DNA of 64,000 nt from Periweissella cryptocerci. Its GTDB lineage: Bacteria; Bacillota; Bacilli; Lactobacillales; Lactobacillaceae. The position numbers were made by a program, and so were the translations under genes. The stretch is from the NCBI RefSeq assembly GCF_004358325.1, contig NZ_CP037940.1:744001-808000 (forward strand), in the 5' to 3' direction. The notes under the pieces are model-generated. The model saw only the letters and a program-made list of their open reading frames with translations, was not told the DNA's origin and searched no databases. Within the stretch, counting starts at the first letter, position 1. Every line of letters starts with the position of its first letter. Positions 28,801 to 37,257 of the stretch are shown here, piece after piece.

Positions 28801-28985
28801 GCTTGTGTACTATCACGTAATACGATATTAATTTCTGGGTTTGCTTTTTTAATTTCTTGTAGGCGATTTTTATTATCAGCAATCCACCATATTTCAATAT
28901 CATTTCGGAATTGATTAATGTATTGGTATAGCCACTTGGGATTACCAATAAAATCACTTGCACCGAATATCCACGTATTCTTCAT
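25887..28985 (-). CDS. CDP-polyol phosphotransferase fused to a HAD-superfamily region
   Basis: A 1032-residue protein. Residues 1-370 are a TagF/TagB-like phosphotransferase: NLWHGVGLKKIE with H96, KGGYPRVE near 158, FAPTYRDAG near 192, NLHPKM with H231, and IDYSSIFYDL around D275. From about 383 a HAD-type domain begins with SYDIFDTLIKRT (DIFDT 386-390), SDMYLP at 513-518 and a later YGDN motif. The last 390 residues include FISRDGVFLKELAD and are not assigned. It probably adds polyol phosphate to a wall polymer. The HAD part may remove or transfer a phosphate. Separate transcription from tarI is suggested by flanking gaps and its own terminator. Confidence 0.85.
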   Translation of the reverse strand: MKNTWIFGASDFIGNPKWLYQYINQFRNDIEIWWIADNKNRLQEIKKANPEINIVLRDSTQASRLYKTASVYVEDQFREYYPEELNENIVFLNLWHGVGLKKIEMNSPFNGTLSTRIMKKYIKYTDIFSRRTLFLSTSEEMDKHFADNVMVPEERFIKGGYPRVELNKIVNSNAVDLRQAAGVSSDTKVVMFAPTYRDAGITGSFDMLIPDMNAVYDALEASNSMLIINLHPKMRTDGTYQQILKEFVDKPRTVFIENGQDIYELFNQIDYTIIDYSSIFYDLMASGQDHFVRYTPDFEEYLSYQPLMERYYDETYGEVVNDFETLLQILRSPNMDAMLDTAARNRIQEYFFSHANGRDGIDAMIDFVLQYKLPANEGLPTLHSYDIFDTLIKRTVGVPEGIFFYVQEQLRESGLNFPRYVIDNYPEVRHQAEFDARDYKRKTQFERESDVIEIEFMDIFNRMAEIHSLNQEQVNFLAEKEKEIEIKNADPIDWRIEQIEEQLANGDEVVLISDMYLPYETVKAMLHHADARLDKLPLYLSTDVGYQKTTLLLFKYVFFNMRYHFEHWVHYGDNPRADKRAPKRLGIETVNHKLMGFNDYEQSLVEKVRSYESYLVANIFRKDRRSKTYVDANTQVRAERYFAKGYTGLYLVPYVDWAIRRAINDNVDTMYFISRDGVFLKELADAIIDEQGLSMKTKLIYGSRKAWRIPGYVHEVDDAAFSVFGLFQSSVKKYEDILRTGILTDDEFDEFFPMLGDLKVKQTPYTGRDRDRIRSAAKNSKGYREHLVKIGAERRELVRDYLKSEINFDEKFVFVEFWGRGYTQDSLTNLLEDAAGREIPTEFYYARSIYGTTGHSIRTRFTSDAASLTFIESIFARVPMNSLTEYERTADGKVVPVIEDRPNKFARKFSKHTVSFAKRYARLEVKNRILLDRELFDFAINYFHENPDDENIIRVFAPLEDNIALDGTPEQYAPLIRAKSALFKPIKELKRGTRSFDMSVARSSKKVQFIIERKIEFAAWQRKRKRLKDKKN

Positions 28986-29519
28986 TCCTAAATCTCCTTA
29001 ACGTAATTAACTACAAATAAAGCTCAAATACTGCTATAAATCATTATGTACTGCAATGATATATGGCCATCAAGTAACGTAGCACAAGATGTTTTATAAA
29101 CTCATTTAATACTGACACGAATAAGGATAATCTTTTATTAACCCTATCCTTATCAATTATGACATTACGCATGTCATTATTCAATTTACGATTTCATTTC
29201 AACTTTTTTAATCTTACTACAATATTGATATAACCTTAAAAATATTTAAACTTATATCGGTGATTTTTACTTCGTTAGTTCTTATCCTGATTTTCATCCT
29301 GATGATATTCTGATAATTCAATTTCGGTGCTATATCGTTGATACTACTATGTTCACATTAAATCTACGTCACGCCATGGTATCTTGTCCATAAATGTAAA
29401 TACTTCATAAAGTTTAGATAATATGTTTTTTTATTGAATCTGTGCGCAATTCATATTTTCTTCATTTAAATTTGAAATACTTAGTATAGTAGAAAAATAT
29501 TTATAGAAGGAGAATTATT
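28986..29519. other. Divergent intergenic region with inverted repeats
   Basis: About 530 AT-rich bases between two divergent genes, so it must carry promoters for both. Two inverted repeats lie next to each other: ATAAGGATA/TATCCTTAT (29121-29153) and ATGACAT/ATGTCAT (29159-29177). They could be operator sites or a weak terminator. The plus-strand gene has AGAAGGAG eight bases before its start. No gene seen. Confidence 0.45.
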
Positions 29520-31664
29520 ATGATAAAGAACAGAAAAAAAATCCGAAATGTGATGGTTACAAGTTTTGCTCTCTTAGCATTAGTTGCCGTACCAATTGGT
29601 GCAGACGCAAAGAAAAAAATAAAACCAAAACAAGTTACTATCACAGTGAAATATATTAGCGATAAGGGTGAGCAGTTATCACAAAATTATTCAGTTAAGG
29701 TAAAATATGGCAAAACGTATAAACTAAAAGTCCCCTCACGAAGTGTTAAGGGCTATCAATTAATTACTACAAAAAAAATATATACTATAAAAAAGGTTAA
29801 AAAAGCAAAAACAATCACCATCAAATATACCCCAAAGACCTATTCAATTAAGTATGAAGCCTGGAGTAATGGCAAAAAATTAGGGGATATTTATACTAAT
29901 GCAAATGCAAAATATGGTTCAAAATATAATTATACAAATAAAAAAGATTTTTATGGTTATAACCGAACTACGCAGGAAAACACAAAATCAAAAACGGTTA
30001 CTGGAAATCACGTTATTCGTTTTCAATATTCACGTAATCGCTACAAGGTAACTGAAATTGGGAAAGTAGATGGAAAACAACTGTATAAAAACGAATTCAA
30101 TGTAAATTACCTAGATTCCATTGACAGAACTCCGCTAGAAGCTCCTGGATATGAAGCAACAAACGGAAAAATAACTACTACAATTGAGCGTGATACAACT
30201 ATTACTCACCAATATAAAAACATAGGTGGTGTAACATATGAACCCATTAGTGTAAATCCAACTAGGTTAGAGTTTGGCACAAAGCAACTGACAGGGAATA
30301 CAATTACAGGAACCCGCATTATTAGTGCAAACCAAGGTAAGGGTCGTGTTGAAGTTCTCTTGAACAACAAAATTATTGGAACAGCTAACGTTGGTAGCAA
30401 CGGAACATATAATGTGAGTTTGAATCAGCCAATCAGTAAAGGGAGCACTTTTTTGATTCGAACGATTGATCGTGATAGTGAAGCAGTTGTTAATTCTGAA
30501 ACATTCACTACGCCATCTTGGAATATGCCCGCCGCATCCACATTAGGGTCGGTTACGAATTTGTCAGACATTATGAACAATGTCAAAACCCTCGCTACCA
30601 CTATTAATACTATTTCAACTGGGCTAAGTTTTACAGATACTCCAAATATCATCCATTCAACAAATCATACAAGCGCAAACAACTTTTATGAGACTACAGC
30701 GAACACACTAACACCAATTTCTCCAAGTACCAATTTAGCAAGAAGTTTTAGCACGGCATTTTTCCTACCTGACGAAACAATACCGGGATTTCCATTTTCT
30801 GCACCACAAAATATGATGATTGTTGGCAATTATCTATATGAAGTGATTGCGAGTGGTAACAAAGGACGAATCGTTCGTTATGACATGGAAACAATGAAAA
30901 ATGCCGGTTTAGACGCAAATGGCAATAATGCAGATGTATTGCGAAAAATAGCAACGAGCGTCCGTTACAATCGCTTTGTAACAAACAAACAATACGATTT
31001 GATGCAACAGCATGTTTTGATTGGTAACGAATTTAATCTAGGTCATGGACAAGGTTTCGCAGTAAACTATCAAGATAATTCTCTGTGGTTCTTAGCCAAT
31101 CCAGATGGTGTAACCAAAAACAGACTTTACAAAATTAACGCAAACTCGTTAACTCCAGAAAAAGAATATAGTTTTACCATAACAAACCCTTGGGGAACTG
31201 AACTAAACGGCCCCAAAAATTTTGCATTTGATGATCAAGGCAATTTTTTCATTGCATTTAAGCATACTGGTGCAGATGGTAATGATCGTAAAAATGGCGA
31301 TCTTTTCTTCTACAAAGGAACTTTCAATAATGAAACTTCAACGATGGTGATGGAACAAGATACACAAGTTATTAACTCAGTTCCTGGTAACAATATTCAA
31401 GCAATTGCCTTTAATAAACATAATGGTAATTTGTATGTTCAAACTGATGGGGCATATATTGCTCTTCCAGCTACTGCAATTGTGAATGATACCTTGACCA
31501 CAGATGACATAACAACTGCGGTGTATGGAACAATGACTGGCGGTGTTCGTGAATCAGAAGGCATGTCTTTTGATGACGATGGTTACGCCTATCAATTATT
31601 TAACTACGGTGCGGAAATTATGAAGTCAATTAATCCAGATAATGGAATACCAGATTCGGATTAA
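29520..31664 (+). CDS. Large secreted protein: MucBP-like repeats, Ig-like domain, C-terminal propeller-like domain
   Basis: A 714-residue exported protein. A signal peptide covers about 1-30, ending GADA before KKK. Residues 36-105 and about 106-172 are MucBP-like repeats (VTITVKYISDKGEQLSQ), with a third at about 173-235. Residues 245-332 resemble a bacterial Ig-like domain (GKGRVEVLLNNKIIGTANV). About 410-714 is a domain shared with the 51957-54059 protein: FFLP, GRIVRYDMETMKNAGLD, GHGQGFAVNYQDNSLWFL, FAFDDQGNFF. Repeating strand patterns suggest a beta-propeller. No LPXTG or C-terminal membrane anchor is present. Probably an adhesin or wall-associated protein; ligand unknown. Confidence 0.82.
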   Translation: MIKNRKKIRNVMVTSFALLALVAVPIGADAKKKIKPKQVTITVKYISDKGEQLSQNYSVKVKYGKTYKLKVPSRSVKGYQLITTKKIYTIKKVKKAKTITIKYTPKTYSIKYEAWSNGKKLGDIYTNANAKYGSKYNYTNKKDFYGYNRTTQENTKSKTVTGNHVIRFQYSRNRYKVTEIGKVDGKQLYKNEFNVNYLDSIDRTPLEAPGYEATNGKITTTIERDTTITHQYKNIGGVTYEPISVNPTRLEFGTKQLTGNTITGTRIISANQGKGRVEVLLNNKIIGTANVGSNGTYNVSLNQPISKGSTFLIRTIDRDSEAVVNSETFTTPSWNMPAASTLGSVTNLSDIMNNVKTLATTINTISTGLSFTDTPNIIHSTNHTSANNFYETTANTLTPISPSTNLARSFSTAFFLPDETIPGFPFSAPQNMMIVGNYLYEVIASGNKGRIVRYDMETMKNAGLDANGNNADVLRKIATSVRYNRFVTNKQYDLMQQHVLIGNEFNLGHGQGFAVNYQDNSLWFLANPDGVTKNRLYKINANSLTPEKEYSFTITNPWGTELNGPKNFAFDDQGNFFIAFKHTGADGNDRKNGDLFFYKGTFNNETSTMVMEQDTQVINSVPGNNIQAIAFNKHNGNLYVQTDGAYIALPATAIVNDTLTTDDITTAVYGTMTGGVRESEGMSFDDDGYAYQLFNYGAEIMKSINPDNGIPDSD

Positions 31665-31740
31665 TTCGTTCAAAAATTATGCTAAAAAGAACTGGTACAA
31701 TTGTCTAATTGTAGACCCATATTAACGGTTAAATAAAAAT

Positions 31741-31787
31741 AAGATCCCGCCATTTACGTTTTAACAAACGTAAATGGCGGGATCTTT
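31741..31787. terminator. Bidirectional terminator between convergent genes
   Basis: A perfect 21-bp stem (AAGATCCCGCCATTTACGTT and T, pairing with its reverse complement) around a TAAC loop. Confidence 0.93.
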
Positions 31788-31817
31788 GATATTTTAGGGG
31801 TTGTGGCCCCTTTTTAA

Positions 31818-33437
31818 CTAGTTATGCCTATTACTCTCACTTTTACCGTGATATATTACTTTATTGTTTTGCTGAGCCAAAAAATTTTTTATTCCGATCG
31901 CAACAAGAGGTAAATACAATGGCATAAATTGAATTAAGTAGCGAGAACGTCCACCTTCAAACATAAGTAAGAACATCATTCCACCTAAAAAGCTTAACCG
32001 TAAAACACGTATCGCAAAACTCCCATCGGCAAAACTCATAATCATCATTAGTAATACAAACACCCATATAACTTGGAAATACGTCTGACGATACTTTTGT
32101 TGCGCACCATATGGCCAAACAAACATCTGAATATACTTTGTCAATTTATTTAAATTATCTTGCTTTGGAATTGCAGTTCCTGAAATTCCCCAAGCAAAGC
32201 TTCCATCAGCAGTGTTCACAAAATTCTTTTTAACAAGAAATTTGACAAAGCCAACTACACCAAATTTGCGAAGTCTATTCCTTATTTCTGTCCATCCAAA
32301 CTGTGCCCGATCTTTTTCCGGGACTTCAACCATCGCCCGATCGTCTGGCGAATTATGACCACCAAGAAAATCAGTTATATTTCCTTTTTTTAGTGGTTCA
32401 TCATATAATCCAATGTAAATCCAAAAATTAAATGGCATTTTATCTTTTACTTCTAATCTGACAATTTGTTGGTGTTGATTAAATTCAGATAACCCTTTTT
32501 GTAGCCCAGCAATTCCCATAACCATAACAAAAAGCACAACCAATAATTTTACTAGATTTCTTTTACTAAAGTACATTACTAGATAGGCAACCCCAATAAT
32601 AACAAGTGCCATAAAAGGAATTACACTTGATGGTTTAATAATAAAGGCTAATCCCACACTTACTGCAAAAACTAACAGTAACACAATATTTTTTAATGAC
32701 ATCTCAAACTTTTTCATCACTAAAACCAACATAAAGAATGCTAATGATACGAAAAAAGTAACCATTGTATCAGTGTACGGAATAATGACAAATGGAGACA
32801 TACCATAAAATAAAACACCCACTATCATCACGACATATCCAACATTTTTACCTATTAACTTATGAGCGGCTAATGACGAGAACATGAGCGTCCCATCAAT
32901 AAATAGTATATTAAATGCGACTTCAACGTACCACTGTCCCTCATTCGCAATTGACGTAGGTAACACTACTAACCAATGGCTTAAAAAATAGAACCAATAA
33001 AAAAGCGGCAAATTGTTTGGAAATTTCGATAAATAATACGAATAATCACCATGCGGTAACATCAACGCCGCATCATGAACACCGCCAACATCAGCCTTTA
33101 AAACGGATACACCATTAGTCAGCATGATTAGCTGATAGACTATCATTGCGGCTACTGCAATCAACACGATTGGACGAATACGAAATTTCACCCACATCAA
33201 TATTCGTTGCATAAGCTCATTCCCTTTAGTTTTCCAAACAACAAATAAGAAAATAAAAACTGCTAATATTAACGGATAGAATAATAATTGGTAGTTAGAC
33301 TGTAAATTAACTTGTAAACCTTGTGGAAATACAATCGTACTTTGTAAGACATGCGGAAATATAATAGCACCGAACAAAATAATTACCAAAGATATCGCAG
33401 TAAGCCAATCAAAAAACTTCAAAAATAATTTCATCAT
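31818..33437 (-). CDS. GT-C type membrane glycosyltransferase-like protein
   Basis: A 539-residue protein with about twelve membrane helices and one large outside loop (about 365-445). The start MMKLFLKFFDWLTAISLVII and the first loop VLKADVGGVHDAALMLPHGD (Asp in the first external loop) fit the PMT/ArnT-like GT-C superfold, which uses lipid-linked sugars outside the membrane. Its start overlaps the stop of the upstream GT2 gene by one base, so a GT2 makes a polyprenyl-phosphate sugar and this protein probably transfers it. Acceptor unknown. Confidence 0.8.
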   Translation of the reverse strand: MMKLFLKFFDWLTAISLVIILFGAIIFPHVLQSTIVFPQGLQVNLQSNYQLLFYPLILAVFIFLFVVWKTKGNELMQRILMWVKFRIRPIVLIAVAAMIVYQLIMLTNGVSVLKADVGGVHDAALMLPHGDYSYYLSKFPNNLPLFYWFYFLSHWLVVLPTSIANEGQWYVEVAFNILFIDGTLMFSSLAAHKLIGKNVGYVVMIVGVLFYGMSPFVIIPYTDTMVTFFVSLAFFMLVLVMKKFEMSLKNIVLLLVFAVSVGLAFIIKPSSVIPFMALVIIGVAYLVMYFSKRNLVKLLVVLFVMVMGIAGLQKGLSEFNQHQQIVRLEVKDKMPFNFWIYIGLYDEPLKKGNITDFLGGHNSPDDRAMVEVPEKDRAQFGWTEIRNRLRKFGVVGFVKFLVKKNFVNTADGSFAWGISGTAIPKQDNLNKLTKYIQMFVWPYGAQQKYRQTYFQVIWVFVLLMMIMSFADGSFAIRVLRLSFLGGMMFLLMFEGGRSRYLIQFMPLYLPLVAIGIKNFLAQQNNKVIYHGKSESNRHN

Positions 33438-34399
33438 TATTTATCTACCTTGGTGTATGTATCATCTTGAATCGTGAATCGTGGACGGTGTTTAACTTCA
33501 TTAAATATTTTACCAATATATTCTCCAATCACTGATATACCAATCAACTGCACACCGCCAAGAAACCAAAGAGAAATCATCAATGATGACCATCCTTGAG
33601 CTGTATTCCCACGTGCATGTTCAAGGACCGCATAGACTAAAATACCTACTGCAACGATAACAACCGCAACTCCAAGCGTCATAATTGCTCGAATTGGCAC
33701 AACCGAAAATGATGAAATACCATCCCAAGCAAATTTAAGCATCTTTTTTAATGGATACTTTGATTCACCAGCAAATCGTTCTTTACGGGCATAATAAACC
33801 TTTGTACTTGGAAAACCAACTAACGGAACAATACCTCGGATAAATAAATTTTCTTCTTTGAATTTCAAAAACTCGAGTACTGCGCGTTGGCTCATTAAAC
33901 GATAATCCGCATGATTAGGAACCATATCAACGCCTAATTTCTTCATGATGCCGTAAAATGTGAGCGCTGTCGACCGCTTGAATGCAGTATCAGTATCACG
34001 ATTATCACGAACTCCATAAACCACATCGAAGCCTGCGTAATATTGATCAACCATTTTTTCAATTGCATTAACATCATCTTGTAAATCTGCATCAATAGTA
34101 ATCATCATATCCGCATCTTTAGACGCAGTAACTAATCCAGCTACTAAAGCATTTTGGTGCCCAAAATTACGACTGAAATTAATTCCGGTTACTAATTCAT
34201 TATTTTTTTGTTCATTAATTATTAAATTCCAAGTGTTATCCTTTGAACCGTCATTAACAAATAATATTTTACTATCCGCGCTCACCTTATTACTGCTAAT
34301 CATTCCTTCAAGTATTTCGGTTATTTCTTTCACTGTTTCCGGAAAAACTTCTTCTTCGTTATATGCGGGAATGACAATCACTAATTTTTTTACGACCAC
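33437..34399 (-). CDS. Polyprenyl-phosphate glycosyltransferase, GtrB/CsbB-like (GT2)
   Basis: A 320-residue GT2 enzyme: catalytic domain KLVIVIPAYNEEEVFPET, the DxD-type DADLQDD near 113, then two C-terminal membrane helices (about 225-250 and 260-285). It should move a sugar from a nucleotide onto undecaprenyl phosphate. The start is a GTG at 34397-34399 with GAGG eight bases upstream. The ATG at 34418-34420 has no site and would add seven charged residues (MKEEERA). It overlaps the GT-C gene, forming a two-gene glycosylation unit. Confidence 0.88.
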   Translation of the reverse strand: MVVKKLVIVIPAYNEEEVFPETVKEITEILEGMISSNKVSADSKILFVNDGSKDNTWNLIINEQKNNELVTGINFSRNFGHQNALVAGLVTASKDADMMITIDADLQDDVNAIEKMVDQYYAGFDVVYGVRDNRDTDTAFKRSTALTFYGIMKKLGVDMVPNHADYRLMSQRAVLEFLKFKEENLFIRGIVPLVGFPSTKVYYARKERFAGESKYPLKKMLKFAWDGISSFSVVPIRAIMTLGVAVVIVAVGILVYAVLEHARGNTAQGWSSLMISLWFLGGVQLIGISVIGEYIGKIFNEVKHRPRFTIQDDTYTKVDK

Positions 34400-34768
34400 T
34401 GCTCTTTCCTCTTCTTTCATTTCACGTGTAATATATATTGCACTATATTTTGTTCACATAGGTTTTCATTTCGTTAACTATGTTATTATTTTAACCATTA
34501 TCAACGAATCATTTCTTACATCCAATACCATTAAATTTCCATAAACTTACTCAACTTCTTCGTATTTGTATACCAATATGATAATTAATGAATTAATTTT
34601 CTAACTACTAGCACTTTATATGTAAGCATGGCACAACCTTTTTGATTTTAGCATAGATACACTTCCAACTTAAGTAAATAGCTCATGTTGTTACAACATT
34701 TTAATACTGCATATCCAAATTTTATATAAAATGAGTAAATATAGAATCACCACAACTAGGGGGAACTC
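34400..34768. other. Divergent AT-rich intergenic region, no gene seen
   Basis: About 370 bases between the GT2 gene and the phosphatase-like gene on the opposite strand. It should carry both promoters. No clear -35/-10 pair or structured element was recognised. Confidence 0.4.
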
Positions 34769-35521
34769 ATGAAAAAAATATTTTTATTATTTATATCTCC
34801 ACTCATTGCCTTAATGATAGCTACATGTATTGTTCATCAAACGGCCTCACATGTTTCTAATCAGCCACTCAACATCTATCTAGTACGTCATGGGCAAACC
34901 ATTTTAAATACGCATAGCCGAATTCAGGGTTGGAGCGATTCACCTTTAACCGCTACAGGTATCGCTCAGGCATCAACAGTTGGTAAAAATATGCACAAAC
35001 TCAATTTTATTGCGGCGTATTCTGCTGACAATCAACGTACTAATGACACAGCACGCTTGATTCTCAAAAATGCTAATGATTCAGTTAAAATTCAAAAGTT
35101 AAAATATCTCCGTGAAGGATATTACGGTAGCTTCGAAGGTGATAAAACAACTACCTATACCAACAAATTGCCAAAAGTATATGATTTAAATTCTGACACA
35201 CAATTGCGACAAAAATATTCATCTACTTACTGGCAACACATTCAAAATGCATACGCTAAATTGGATACATCACATGAAGCTGAAGCATCTAGCAAAGCCG
35301 TTTCACGATTCAACACTGCATTAAAAAAAATTACGGCCAAGCACACCCATGGTAACGTACTCGTTGTGTCTTCTGGCATGGTTACCATGGAATGGCTCGA
35401 ATCGCAACACATCAGAATTGATACCGTACGTATGTTGCCAAATAACAGTGTCACCAAACTCACTTACATAGATGGCAAGCTCAAGGTCGATTACTTTGGT
35501 AGTGAAGCATTCTTAAAATAA
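34769..35521 (+). CDS. Secreted histidine-phosphatase superfamily protein with one catalytic His replaced
   Basis: A 250-residue exported protein with an N-terminal hydrophobic segment (4-22). The phosphohistidine motif RHG is at 40-42, R90 lies in DNQRTNDTA, and the acidic residue E116 in LREGYYGSFEG. The second catalytic histidine, expected as VSHG, reads VSSG (S202). The enzyme may have reduced or altered phosphatase activity. Family members outside the cell hydrolyse small phosphate esters; the substrate here is unknown. AGGGGG precedes the ATG. Own terminator. Confidence 0.87.
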   Translation: MKKIFLLFISPLIALMIATCIVHQTASHVSNQPLNIYLVRHGQTILNTHSRIQGWSDSPLTATGIAQASTVGKNMHKLNFIAAYSADNQRTNDTARLILKNANDSVKIQKLKYLREGYYGSFEGDKTTTYTNKLPKVYDLNSDTQLRQKYSSTYWQHIQNAYAKLDTSHEAEASSKAVSRFNTALKKITAKHTHGNVLVVSSGMVTMEWLESQHIRIDTVRMLPNNSVTKLTYIDGKLKVDYFGSEAFLK

Positions 35522-35563
35522 AATCAGCACAACAACTCAAACTTGAGATGTTGTGCTGATTTT
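35520..35563 (+). terminator. Terminator after the phosphatase-like gene
   Basis: Perfect 15-bp stem AAAATCAGCACAACA / TGTTGTGCTGATTTT. It also serves the convergent GT2 gene. Confidence 0.92.
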
Positions 35564-35592
35564 GTTTATTCAAATGCTCACACAATATCCAA

Positions 35593-36516
35593 TCATTTCA
35601 CTTCCCGCGCCAAATAAATCGGGCGGTGCTTAACTTCAAGATAAATATTCCCGATGTAACGTCCGATAATGCCTAAAACAAGCAATTGGATGCCACCAAT
35701 AAATAAGAAGATTGAAACCATTGATGGCCAGCCACCGACACTGGTATTGTTGACTAGCGCCCGTACGACGACAACTATCAGTGAAACACCTGAGATGGCA
35801 GCCATGACTGCTCCGAGGCCTGAGGCGATTAACAAAGGTGCCTCTGAAAAGGTTACGATACCTTCAATGGCGTACTTCAACAAGCTCCAGAATGACCATG
35901 AAGTAGTACCGGCGACTCGTTCGATATTTTTATATTCGAGGTATTTGGTTTTGAAGCCTACCCAACTGAAAATCCCCTTTGAGAAACGATTATATTCGGG
36001 CATTTCTAAAACTGCGTCAACCATTTGGCGGGACATGACCCGAAAATCGCGGGCACCATCGACCATTTCAGTTGATGAAATGCGGTTGATGAACTTATAG
36101 AACATCTTGGCAAAGAATGAGCGGATTTTTGACTCACCGTCACGTGTTACACGCCGGGTCCCGACTGCATCCCATTCACCAGAACGTACACCGGCAATCA
36201 TTTCCGGCAATAATGTTGGTGGATCTTGCAAATCAATATCCATCACTGTCACTAACTCACCCGTTGCATGTTCTAAGCCAGCGTATAAGGCGGCTTCTTT
36301 ACCAAAATTCCGGGAAAAAGTTACATAGTGCACATTGTCGTCAATTGCACTTAATTTCTTGATTTCGGCCAGCGTGTTGTCTTTTGATCCATCATCAACA
36401 AACCAATATTCATATTCAATATCGGTTAATGTCTTATGTACATCTTCCATCGCATTATAAAAAATACTTACCGTTTCTTCTTCATTATGAGAAGGCACAA
36501 TAATTGATAATTTCAT
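35593..36516 (-). CDS. Polyprenyl-phosphate glycosyltransferase, CsbB-like (GT2)
   Basis: A 307-residue GT2 with MKLSIIVPSHNEEETVSIF, a DxD-type DIDLQDPP motif near 90, and two C-terminal membrane helices (about 220-245 and 255-280) ending RYIGNIYLEVKHRPIYL. It should make undecaprenyl-phosphate-sugar. The start at 36516 has GGGAG upstream; a longer frame to 36576 has no site. Such proteins work with a YfhO-type transferase on teichoic acid, and one is encoded at 18-20.9 kb. Confidence 0.9.
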   Translation of the reverse strand: MKLSIIVPSHNEEETVSIFYNAMEDVHKTLTDIEYEYWFVDDGSKDNTLAEIKKLSAIDDNVHYVTFSRNFGKEAALYAGLEHATGELVTVMDIDLQDPPTLLPEMIAGVRSGEWDAVGTRRVTRDGESKIRSFFAKMFYKFINRISSTEMVDGARDFRVMSRQMVDAVLEMPEYNRFSKGIFSWVGFKTKYLEYKNIERVAGTTSWSFWSLLKYAIEGIVTFSEAPLLIASGLGAVMAAISGVSLIVVVVRALVNNTSVGGWPSMVSIFLFIGGIQLLVLGIIGRYIGNIYLEVKHRPIYLAREVK

Positions 36517-36777
36517 CTGTTTTTCTCCCATTGTATTGCTGTTGACTAGGCATTTACGTACCATCAGCAAATTCATCCATGCTTATTTTAGCATAGATTA
36601 AAATCAAGACCAAAAATCTGCTAGATTGTAATCACAACTTAATTAATTGCACATGTTTTGATTAACACGGTTGGCTTTGTACAAATGGAGCCATTTCGTT
36701 AATTCCTATTCAGGTTTGCCTTACCCTCGCATCAAAAAGCACAGTTCTCCATTCCCCAATGAGTCACTTCAATCTAA

Positions 36778-36924
36778 CTACATAATGGCATCCTTAAAGG
36801 TGTCATTTTTTGAATCTTTCGCTCCGCATGAAGTTCCATTACCATCTCTGCGCGTTGGCACATGCCATGTTTCAGCCAATCGCCAAATTTCGTTGAGACG
36901 CTCACTTCCGCTTTGTGCTAGCAT
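36778..36924 (-). pseudogene. Probable frameshifted small gene
   Basis: The minus strand opens with a decent AAAGGGA site and reads MLAQSGSERLNEIWRLAETW then HVPT. After that the reading frame continues poorly, while another frame immediately gives RAEMVMELHAERKIQKMTPL. Joining the two gives a helical protein of about 50 residues, so a one-base frameshift is likely. Family not recognised. Confidence 0.4.
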
Positions 36925-36948
36925 TTAATATCCCTTTGCAACAAAAAA

Positions 36949-36979
36949 CTCGCTTTCCCCTTAACAAAAGAAAAACGAG
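36949..36979 (-). terminator. Terminator of the 44-residue protein gene
   Basis: CTCGTTTTTC pairs with GGAAAGCGAG (two wobble pairs), followed by TTTTTT on the minus strand. Confidence 0.8.
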
Positions 36980-36993
36980 CCACACAAATACAT

Positions 36994-37128
36994 TTATTTT
37001 TTATCTGCCTTTTTTGTCTGGAACTTGGCCAGCAATTCGGCTTTGGCGGCTTGCTTTTGCTTCAAGCGGTCAGCTGGTTTGGCATTAACATCGCCCTTAC
37101 CTGGTTTGTTATTGATTGTCATTTTCAT
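36994..37128 (-). CDS. Small basic protein, 44 residues
   Basis: Reads MKMTINNKPGKGDVNAKPAD then RLKQKQAAKAELLAKFQTKK to the stop. It is highly charged, rich in Lys and Ala, and probably helical in the second half. AAGGGA lies upstream and a good terminator downstream, so it is very likely a real gene. A start two codons later is possible. Nucleic-acid or ribosome association would fit the composition, but function is unknown. Confidence 0.72.
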   Translation of the reverse strand: MKMTINNKPGKGDVNAKPADRLKQKQAAKAELLAKFQTKKADKK

Positions 37129-37257
37129 AATTATTGATTCCCTTCACAATGCATTTGACTCGGTTAATCTAAACGATACTTACGTGAACTACCCTATTAA
37201 TGATACACGGTCTTACGCGCGTAGTCATGTAATTTATCTACGGACCTGCCAATGTAG

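Noticed and set aside
29121..29177. Riboswitch or attenuator in the 28.99-29.52 kb gap
   Set aside because: Only two simple inverted repeats, far from either start codon; no known aptamer recognised.
36660..36930. Possible further copy of the dispersed repeat
   Set aside because: Only short similarities (AGCC/GGCT hairpin, GTTGGCACATGCC) and no element ends; the sequence is better explained by a gene remnant.
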